Source: Siphonodentalium dalli (Eukaryota; Mollusca; Scaphopoda; Gadilida; Siphonodentaliidae). From it: a stretch of 64,000 nt of DNA. The position numbers and the translations under genes were made by a program. The notes below the pieces were generated by a model. That model was not told the origin of the DNA, searched no databases, and saw nothing but the letters and a program-made list of their open reading frames with translations. Location of the stretch: the NCBI GenBank assembly GCA_032622095.1, contig CP136061.1:35409797-35473796 (forward strand), written 5' to 3'. Shown one piece after another: positions 13,901 to 25,900 of the stretch. Numbering within the stretch: the stretch's first letter is position 1; each line of letters starts with the position of its first letter.

Positions 13901-16900
13901 ACAAGCAAAAAATTGAATAAAAAAGCAAATCCTGATATTCCTGAACAGCAATAACTACGTACATTGTACATTTCTATATTGTAAATGTTTCAACCAAAGG
14001 CGATAATAAATCATCGGACATGGAAATTATGTCTTAGTGTCAATATATCCCAACAGATGAAAAAGGTTTTATAGGTTTGTTTGTCAAGGCTTGATAATAA
14101 GTCAGGGTATCGTCTAATGGATCCAAGCTTGTGTCAATGCTCTAGGGGGAGTCAGGACACATAGCCATGATAATAATTTAGTTTATAACCCTGTTAACAC
14201 TGAATAGCGTTCATGTTATTTACAATAATATGCATACACAGGGTGTATATTGTCCTTACTATTTACATTTCAAATCTTGGGATAATTTTTTCAAAGTTCA
14301 TAACATTAGTGGAATAGAATTTTCTACATGTCCCTATGGTATCAAGACTATAGTAATCTAATTATTCTAAACTGTTATTATACCATAGATGTAAAGCATA
14401 AAATGGAAAGTATAATAGATGAAAATAACAATTGAATTGCAGAGAGCTTATAAACATACAATGAGAACAAACCTCCAGCTCATAGGCAGAGCAGATTGTC
14501 TTAAAAAATTGGTACAACAATTAACCCTTTACCCAACAAACCGGCCAAAACTGGCCAAATAAAGCTTCAACAGCCTAAAATATCTTCGGTCTGTCTCAAT
14601 AGAACCATACAAATATGGATATCATTGGAACCGGCTCCTTGACCACATTGTGATAGTTACAGTTATGCCCTGTGCCAATGCATTCTCTTATATATGCGAG
14701 TCGACCATAGGTCGCCTCGCATATATAAGAGAATGCATTGGCCTAAAAAAAAACTTTTTTTACCATTTTTTCACAATTTTATAATTTTTAATGTGTTAAG
14801 CCAATGCATTATCTTATATATGCGAGGCGACCTATGGTCGACTCGCATATATAAGAGAATGCATTGGCACAGGGCCCTTCTGTTGGGTAAAGGGTTAAAA
14901 GAGGTTACTCACCAGAATCACTTTCAACAAATTTCGCCAAGTTAATCTTTGGACCACTCTAAAAATAAAATGAAAAAATTATATGAAATATCAGTTAATC
15001 ATTGGACCACGCTACATATGAAATAAAGAAACTAATTTAAATTTAAGTTAATCTATATTAGTTTTAATGAAATCTATATTACAAAAGAAAATGTTTTCTA
15101 CATAAGGTTTCCTTCATCTTTGCCAAGAGAAACATAGGTTAAGATAAACGCTGTTCTATGTTCAAAATTATGACAAGAGGGTAGAGATATCACCAAAATA
15201 TGTGTGTAGCAAATAACTACAACAGACGTTCAGATGCATTTACATATCTGTCAGTTTTGTTAAGTTTGTTGGAGTTTTTGTTTTATTCTTCTTTTTTCTT
15301 TCTTTTTTCGCTTTAAGTTTTATTTTCAATGCCACTATTTTTATAGTTGTGAGCATGAATAAACTGAAAACATTTCAAGAAATACAAATGTAATAACTAT
15401 GTTGTATGTCACAACTGAATGATCACCTGGTATAATCCTTTTGAATTCACAGTTGAGTAGGTCTTCTTAGAATCTGTCACATTTCCCCTCTTGTTAGGAG
15501 CAACAAATTTTGGTATTTTACTTTTTTTCGAGACATTTTCCTTAGCTTTTGAAGGATTTTGTATTAATTTTGATCTTACAAAAACAGGAATTAAAGAAAA
15601 TCCTAATTTTCCTTTCTGACTTCCATTTTTATCAGAATTCATCTTGAAACACTGTTCTAAGAATCAAGAAAACTCCCCTATCACTATCAGTAAAGGTGAC
15701 TGTGTAATAGTGCTTATTCACTAGATTTTCAGCATGTCTATATGTTACAATGCGGATATATGCTTTCAAGAACCATAGACTGGGTATTTTGAAGCTAAAT
15801 TAACAGGAGGGTACAGCTATCACCAAAACACCTGTGTAGTGTAACTCATCGAACTGATGTTCAGATACACTGCATAACTGCTTAATAGGATATAACTCCC
15901 ATTTAACATGTTCAAACATGTGATGTGACATGGAGATCATCTTATGAGTTTGGAAGAAGTAACACATATATTAATGTATCTGACAACTTATTTTGATCAG
16001 ATTGTACAACACCTTATATCATCTAATGACCAGTATTAGATATCTAGAATGACTATATATAATACAAACTAAATTACCACTGCTATCAAATTTAAATCTG
16101 AGCCATAAATTAGGATGGGATTTGTAGACAGCTATGCAGGTTTTATAAAGTGTTGGGCAAACAATAAGGAATCATTATGGATTTTTACAAGGCAGTATAG
16201 GGATTTCATGGATTATCGTGCCTTTAAGTATTTGAGAAAAGGAGCCAGTCCCTATAATGGGAAAAATGAATGCAAATGAGGTACATTTGTGATTTTCCAA
16301 ATAGTTTAACTATGCAAATATTTGCACTTTCATATATACCGTACTTGTGACCCAAGATGTCAGTAAAATAAAGGCAATATCCAATCAATTAATCGCTTCC
16401 AACTGACAAAACTTGCATAAAATTTAATGTATTCAGCCCCTGCTGCTACCTATGATAATCCATGAATCTGTATATATAAAAGAGAAGGTAGGATCTGTCT
16501 GTCTGTCTGTATGTATGTCTGTTCGTATTTTTCTTGCCGACCCCTGGACCGATTTCATCCAAATTAGTCGGGATACCCTGGCAACTGCATTAGTTTATCA
16601 TAATTATGATTTTAAAAATTTAATTAAATAAAAAAAAAAATTATTTTAAATTTCAATTGAGCAAGAAGCTCAAGCTGAAAAAAAATGATATATAAAAAAA
16701 AATAAAATTCAATTTTAACAATCAAAATGTGCTGACACAATTGATGCGCATTGTCAATAGCAGAGTGCTCTAATCAAAATTTGTGGATGATGCTGGTGAA
16801 TCAAAAACTGAAGTTAGCAGCTTATGACAAAGAGAATGTGACAAATATTCAACTTGAATTTACAACAAGAGACAACATTAACTATACATTCTTTGGACAA

Positions 16901-19900
16901 TAACTATGAATTATTTAAACAATAACTGCTCGATGTTGATGTGTATAAGCTGCCCATTTGGAGAAATAATGTGAGAGGGACTCTGCTTTAAGATATATCT
17001 ATTGAAACCGTTTGCAAAATTAACCATTGGGTGTACAATAAATTGGTATACAACATGTCAGTATTTAAAGATACAAAATCTGAATTAACGTTCCTAAATT
17101 ACTTTTTCTTTGCCTTCGGGGTTAAAAATATTTGATTTGAGTCTAGGAACCCACCCATCAAAGTTCAGAGTTATCAGATAGTGATTTTTTAAATCTGTTA
17201 TTTTTCACCACCAGGTATATTTGGCAGCCTAGAAAATATTCGACGAGCTGCCCGACATACTCTCAATATCAAATTGCATTGAACAAACTCTTGATATACA
17301 ACACATTTTGGAAAATTTTATATTAGAGTTGACAGTGGTTAGCATTATTTTTTGGCGTTTAATTGATTCTGATAACTAAAGCGTCTTTTGAAGAAATGTT
17401 GTTGTTGTTGGAATCTAATGATACGGGACAATCGAATAAGATTGTGTAACGTTAAAGCTATAACTATTTCAAGTCTACAATCCTGTTAATCTACAACACA
17501 TTTATTAAAACACAACTGGTGCTATGTCATTACAAAACGTGTCAAAATATATCACCAATACCATTTCTACTAATAAAGCTGAAATATAGTTAAAACAGAT
17601 AACACAAACAGAAATGTTAGAAATGTGAAGTTAAGAGACAGTGGCTATTATTGTATTCTATGAAAAATCAAAAAACATTGAACAGGGCCAGGAACCAACA
17701 TCACTAATATAATCTCAAAACAATCGCTTCAGATGATCGCATAGCTGCTATCTCGAATTCATGCAGTGGGTGAACTACGGTAATGCTCTAATTAATCGAC
17801 TCCTTAACCACAGCAGAATTATGGGTAACTTTTCAGGATTTAGTCGGAAATATGGCTTGTTGCCATTCATGGGAAAGCTCTCGCCGAGAGCTTTCCGATG
17901 AATGGCAACAAGCCATATTTTCGACTAAATCCTGAAAAGTTACCCATAATTCTGCTGTGGTTAAGGAGTCAATTAATTAGAGCATTACTGTAGATGAAAT
18001 TTGTTACACTAGTTATTGTACTTAATAGCGAAAAGGATTATGTGCATTTTACGAATATCTATTAAATGGTTGATGTATCTTTGATGGTCAAAATAGGAGC
18101 ACATTCCATACCCAATTTCCTTATAAATTTCAGTTATAAATATGACTTTTAACGATTACTGATTTCAGAATATGCATTGTGAATTTGCACAGTTCATGTA
18201 ATAGTTTATCATGTCAGACAAACGTATATACATGTTTTATACAAATTTACAATAAAAACTGCTTTGAGTTAGAGACTTTATTGGTGACGTAGGTTCTGCC
18301 TTGGGTTAGAGATTTGATTGGTTATGTCGGTTCATGACATTGTTGGAGTAATTTTTCTTCAAACATCAACACATCGATGATAACAATTTGCTAGTCCAGG
18401 ACTGCTGTCCATCTAGTTCCTATTTAACCCTTTCATAACTGGAGATGCGCTGGTGCAGCATTAAAGATCATGTGCCAGTGCTTTCTCTTATATATGCGAG
18501 TCTCCCATAGGGAGCCTCACATATATTAAGGGAATGCACTGGCTTACAATATCAAGGTAAATATTGTTAGGCCAATATATTATCTTATATATACGAGGCT
18601 CCCTATGGGAGACTCGCATATATAAGAGAATGCATTGGCACATGATTTTTGCACAATTTCAGGAGGCTCCAGCCATGGAAGGGTTAATGAACATTGAATT
18701 TCAACAACAGATTTATTTTGTTTTAAATTAACACGTCTACGGGATACACAACAAAGAGCAACCAATGAATAGAGTACCTTGAATTCATTGTCACTGTCAT
18801 CCTATTGGGTAGGAAAGATATATATTTAGCTCATTATCTTATGATAATAATAATAATAATAATAGATCCATAGTTTCAATGCACTTTACATAAATTATTA
18901 CCTGTCATAGGGTGCATGATGTCATTGTCACCCCCATCTTCCATCAAGGAAGCAACCCCAGCTTCAACAAATTTGTGCACATATCAAGGTTAACATACTG
19001 ACAAGATTTATCAACACCTGTACTCAGTACTCTTTTAACCCTTTACCCAACAGAACGGCCCTGTGCCAATGCATTCTCTTATATATGCGAGTCGACCATA
19101 GGTCGCCTCGCATATATAAGAGAATGCATTGGCTTAACACATATTAACGAGAGGCCGATCACGATCGGCAGATGTTAACCCATACCTTGGCGATAAAAAT
19201 TTAATATGATCGGATAAATGAGAGTTTTGGTGTTGAATTATAGAGTATACTGTTATGTACTATTATAGACAAATGAACATAACACAAATTATTGGAATTT
19301 ATGTGTCACTGGCATTTATATAAGAGAATGCACTGGTACAGGATCTGTAATGCTAAACCACCACAGCCAGCAAGCCCATGGGTTAAATGTGTAGGTGTGA
19401 CCTGGACATGGAATACTTGGGTTAAGAGAGTCCAATTTAAGTTTACAATAATAATGTGTCCTAGTATACAGATAAGCAACCTCACCACTGACCCATTAAT
19501 ATCAATTATATAGCAGAGCTGTCAAAATATCACAGGAATTGTTTATGTTGAACACTGACCTCTATTAAACCAATAACAATTATGATGATATCAGACCATC
19601 TGAAGATATAACTCTGCAGCAGAGATGTCTACTGTTAATATCATGTGATGTTTATTGTTGAATCTTTATTTTAAATTAGATACCATAGCCTTCTTTATCA
19701 GATTATTTGCACATTGGCATAAGAGACATCAGAAAATAATATAGCCTTATCAATAGCTAAGTTGTCCAAAGGCAATTGGTGAATTGGATTTAATGTTGCT
19801 CCAAACAGATTTACCAGTACATAACACAAGATTTTGGACCGATTTAATCAAATTTGGTGTGGTGATTCGGGGTACCCTTGGCAGAGTTATAATGGTGTTA

Positions 19901-22900
19901 GTTTTTCAAATTTGTTTAACTTAAAAACTTTTTAATTATTTAAAAAAATTAAAGGTCCACATTGGAAATCTTTTTATCAACTTTTATCATAATCATCAAT
20001 ATCTAAATGAAAAGAAATGACATTTTTTTTATTATTTAAATCGATTTTTTTCTTCCAATTTTTTTCTTCGAAAAAGGGTCATAACTCCTTTAAAATAAAT
20101 CGGATCAAACCCATATTCGAACTCGATCTGTATTTTGGGCTGTGAAACTAACAGACCAAATTTGGTTCCAATCAGATGAAAAATGTTCCGAGTTATGGCA
20201 GAATGCGTCAATTCTAAGTCGAAAAAGGGCCATAACTCTGTAACAAAAACTCGGATCAAACCCAAATTCGAACTCGATCCGTATTTTGGGCTGAGAAACC
20301 CATATACAAAATTTGGTTCCGATCGGATAGAAAATGTTAAGAGTTATCGCATTACTCGTAAAGTGTCTACGGACAGACAGACGGACGGACAGACGGACAG
20401 ACGGACAGACAGACGGACCAACGACGAGTGGTCAATCCGGGCAACGACACTATGTTTACCATACTATGGTATGGGTAAACATAAAAATGATAAAATTGTC
20501 AAAGAATGTAGAAAAATATTATAAAAAATGTAGGAAAAAATAATAAAATTGTTAAAGAATGTAAGAAAAAATGTTTAAAAAATATTTTTTTTAGGCCAAT
20601 GTATTCTCTTATATATGCGAGGCGACATATGGTAGACTCGCATATATAAGAGAATGCATTGGCACAGGGCATAACTGTAACCATCACAATGTGGTCAATG
20701 AGCCGGTTCCAATGATATCCATATTTGTATGGTTCTATGGAGACAGACCGAAGATAGTTTAGGCTGTTGAAGCTTTATTTGGTCGGTTTTGGCCGGTTTG
20801 TTGGGTAAAGGGTTAACACAAAGTGGTGCAAAGCAGTCATAGAACGAGGAACCTCACAAAAGGGTCACAACTTGACGAAAATTTTAACAGTGGACAATCC
20901 AACAATTGAAATTGATCAATTCGGCCAAGCCGTTGCTGTGTGAAACTCACATTAGACCAGCGGCGGGCTGCGAACTCTTCTCGATGTGTTGACAGCAAAG
21001 ACAAGTCCGACACGCTAACCACTGGACTATGGAGCTCCGCAAAATCAGTGTCAAGTAGAATTTTTTTATTAACTGTCCAAATGTGACTTGTCAAGGCATT
21101 ACAATCATCACAGTCTCCTTTTGCCTCTATTTGAAAATTACAAAAACTGTAACTCTTTCCATCCCAAAACCACTTCTTAAAGTTTGGACATATTTGCAAT
21201 TATAAAACAAAGCTTGAACTGCAGACAATTTTGATATTATGTGGTCAAGATATAAATACAATATACAATCCACTCCAAGTCTGGAAATAAGCATCCCGTC
21301 AAGGTCAATGACTGGCCGAAAATGCACAAATGACCAATACATGTTACAGTGTGCCTGTCATTACGACAGGGGCCGATTTATGATATACCATGTACAGGTC
21401 AAAATGCTAATTGGGTAGTGCGATTTTTAACTAATGAACGTGCTGTGTTCCTCAAGTTTTCATTTCACTTTCAAAACAATAAAGGAATTTGCTCAATTGA
21501 GTTCTTTCTTCAAATAAATAAATCGCACAAAATGGTAAATCATTCTAATAGTACGCACCACACGGTTACAATAACAAATCTCCATGAGTTTTGTGTTTTT
21601 CAGTGTTCAATTTTTGATGGAGTTTACCAATTACCGGGGCTCATTATATTTAAATTCTGTATTTGGGCACATTCATAGAAATATATCTATAATAGTTTAT
21701 TAACAAGAAAGTGGTGTGAACAAAATTAGAGGAAATTTACTTCATTTTTTTTGCAAAGTTTTATCAAATATTTGTATTATATTAGATTCCTGAATTGTCT
21801 CGTAACACATAGCATATATTTTTTGTGAAAATTTAATTGACAAACCAAATGTTGCCTTTCATTTTGACCGTCACAAAAATTTTAGTTATATTTTTGCTCT
21901 CAGGAGTTTAGAAGAAAGTTCCCCTTTCCATTTAGTGGTAACAACAATAACACGAACATTAACCTATTCCTCTTATTTATGAATGGTGCAAATGGACCAT
22001 TTTATTGTGGCTTATTATTGCAGTTTAAAATGGAAATATTGATCACATATCTCAATGAAAAACATTGGCAAAAACTCCTTTCTTCAAAGAAATTGAACAT
22101 GGAATGAATGAATATCACTTAATAAAAATCTCTAAAAAAGTATGATAGTTTTAAGCATGAATCATATAATATAATATAAGCAGTCCTGACCACAGGAGAA
22201 AGAAATAAAAACTAGGAAGACCCACCTTTTTCCTGTCATCTGCGAGACTGATATCTGTATCATCTCCCCAATCAGACATAACTTCCTTCCCGGGCGACAA
22301 ATCTCGACTCATCGACTCCTCTCCAGACTCATCATCTGTAAACCGACAAAAAAACACAATCAGTTTACACACACATGTAACCCTTTCTATACTAAATAAT
22401 CATTGATGAGTTGTTAGTTCCCTCAGGAAATGTTCAGATATTAAGTTGTTTGTTGAACTTATTATCTGAACATTTCCCACCAATTAACCCTTCCATTACT
22501 GATATGAAGCTTCCTGCAATTTTATGAAAACCCTGTGCAAATGCGTTCTCTTATATATGCGAGTCTCCAATAGGGAACCTTGCATATATTAGAGAATATA
22601 TTTGGCCTATCAATATTTACCTTGACAGCCAGTGCATTCTCATATATATTTGAGGTTCCCTATGGGAGACTCGCATATATAAGAGAATGCACTGGTACAG
22701 GATCTTTAATGCTGCAACCATGCAGCTCCCATCATGAATGGGTTAATATAAATCCTTTATAACTATATGGGAGAATCAATTTAATATAGAAAGGGTTAAT
22801 TTTGTATAAAATGTCTCAATAACAAATGAACAGATAATGGTTCTTTAAAAACAAAATGTTATCAAATCAGAATGCACTGAAATTTCAATTTGTGCAATAA

Positions 22901-25900
22901 TGTTTGAAATTCATACAAGATTATAACACTGATTTTTCATTTAGAGCGACACTAATCATAACTTTCACAATTTTAGATGAAAATAATTATAGCATATAGG
23001 CGAGCACTGTAAAACTAATTAATCTATTTCTGCAGATGCCTTGTCTCCTAGCAACTGTAAGCTCCTCCCACAAATGAGTAAGTGCGGAAACCTCAATTGG
23101 CTCCAGTATGAAAGTTTATTAAATCAAATACCAAGATCTGATACTCCTGTGAACTTTCCACCAATTATATCAACATTTGATTCATTTTCATCTATGAACA
23201 AGATCACCCATCGCTAGGGCGTGGTAAAATGCGCCCCTGGTAATTCCAACAAAGAGCTATAACTCTAGTAAAAATTGGCGGGCGGAACCCAAATTCGAAA
23301 TCGACCTGCATTCTCAGCTGGTAAACTCACTTACCAAATTTCATTCCATTCAGTTCCAACTTATTAAATTATCATCTGGAAACTTCGAACAAATTCTAAC
23401 AATGGGCTGCAAATCACTGCGTAATAGGCGGGCGGAACCAACAAACCAAATTTCATTCCATTCAGTTGAAACTATCTAAAGTTTATATCCGGAAACCAAA
23501 AGCAAAGGACGGATGGATGGACAATCATCCAATAACATAATACATCCCACTTTTTAAAAACGTGCATATAAAAATAAAAATAAAAACTCATTTAGTGGTA
23601 CAACAATTGAGTGCCATACAATTAATGGTTTATTTATATAAAGGAAAGCATTGCACAAACCACATGTTACACTTGCACATCTTATCATGGTCAATAATAG
23701 TTTGCCAGCAGAAATGATCTCATGAATATCAAATCTATACATTCACTTCATTCTAGACAAATACCAATGATAATCCCCAAAACAATGTTCAAGATTTGAT
23801 TTGATGCGAAATCATGCAAATGGTTCAAGTTGAAAAAAATCAATAATTTTTCTAACCCTCTCACACCGGGTGACCAAGATAAAGTGATGAATTACTCGTT
23901 ATGTTTTCTATAATCACCGACGACAAAAACAAATTGTTAATGTTGCTAAACTTTTGATGATGGTGGTTCGATTCGACGAGCGATTTGATGTGAAATCTTT
24001 CCTGGATTCAATTTGAGGTTAGATTCGACAAAAAAATTGTGATTTGCAGAAGCCTATTCTTTAAATTCCTGACAATTATTACTGTCCCTCTGAATATTTT
24101 ATTTTATTTTAATTATTTTAGTGAAAATATTAATATCTGCCGACAAGATAAATTTTAGCCCAAGTCCCCGAGTCAGCAGTTCCACATTGAATATGGGAGA
24201 AGATCTAGAAGAGTAAGAATTTCTGAAATATGTTTAATCTTATAGGACACCTACCATCTCCCATATCACTAGCTGGAGCACCGAAGCCACTGGCAAATTC
24301 TCCTCGTGGAGTGTTCACAGCACTAGGTGGACCCGATGTCGTTGTTCTCGGCGTGCTGGCTGTGCTAGCGAATCTCGTCCTCATACGATGATCATTGATG
24401 AGCTGACCACACCCAACATGTCCATGTACGACGGTCAAGTCTTCAGCTGCGTACCCTGTAGATAATGATAGTTGTCATTCGACAGTCAAGGGGTGCAGTG
24501 ACCAAAATTGTGTCCAACCATTTCTTCACTTAAGCCTCTCAATACTAAATACTCATTGCCAAGTAGTTCTCTCATGAAATGTTCCGATAATAAGTGCAAA
24601 AAAACGACCATATGTATTATCTGAACATTTCCCACCAATGAATATGAATCATTCTGCTATTGTATTATCTGTTTTTCTGTCTGTCGTCTGCTTTTATTAC
24701 CTGAACACTAATAAACAGTTCCAATGTGTACCTCTTGGAGAATCCATTTAGTATAGGAAGGGTTAAACGGACACAAGTTCCATGCAGAGTTCAGTCCCCT
24801 ACACAGGACTTACCGCTGACCGCAGCTACACGTAATGTGAAGAAATCACACATTTATTTATTTGAGACTTTTGTAGGTTACAATTCATTCTGCATTATTC
24901 TTAGAAACTGAACTGTCCGTATTCATTTGAAAATTGTCAAGATCAAGCCAGAATGAATTGTAACATACAAAACACCAATAAAGATACACATGCTGGCAGC
25001 GGTCAGACATAGCGTAGTGAGGGGACTGAACTCTGTTTTGCAGCTTGAAATGGACATGGCTCATTTGAACCTCCAAGTTATGTACACATAATTTGTGAGG
25101 CGGAATACGCAGTGGAATAGTTCTGACTGAACTCATCAATAATGAATATAGTAGTAAAATAAATGTCTTTCTTTCACAATTTTAGGTGGAGGAGACTTCA
25201 ATAAGTCTTTTCAAGACATATAAAGTGTGTTTATAAAAGTATTGCATGTATTTAGGAACATATTTTGAACCCAAAACTAGGCAAGAGTACAAGTCTTGAA
25301 ATGTGTCTGCCATTTGCAGCGGGATAGCATCACTAAATTCACCCTATGGGGATCTCATTCTGCTTAGGCTTCATCTTCTAGGAACAATCTATAGTCTGAA
25401 ATTAACATTGTTTTAGTTACTTTTTCCCTTCTGTATCCTCTAATTTGCAAAAGATAAAATACATAATCGAGGACCTCATCCTGCAAATGACAGACACACT
25501 ATTTCAAGGCTTGCAAGAGTGTGATGAAATCGAGAATTATTTGGTTTAGTTTGAGGCTCCAAACCATCTTCAAGCAAGAATAAACTCTCACTTAGGCTTC
25601 TTAAACCTTCTATGACTGGAGCTTCCTTAAATTTTGCGAAAACCCTGTGCCAATGTATTTTCTTATATATGCAAGTCTTCCTTAGGGAGCCTGGCATATA
25701 TATAAGAGAATTCATTGGCCTTGACCTTGACCTTGTAAGCTAGTGCATTCTCGTTTATATGCGAGGCTCCCTATGGGAGACTCGCATATATAAGAGAATG
25801 CACTGGCACATGATCTTTAATGCAGCACCAGCGCAGCTCCCGTCATGAAAGGGTTAATAGTAATTTTGATAAGCAATATAGCTTTAGAAATAGATTACAA

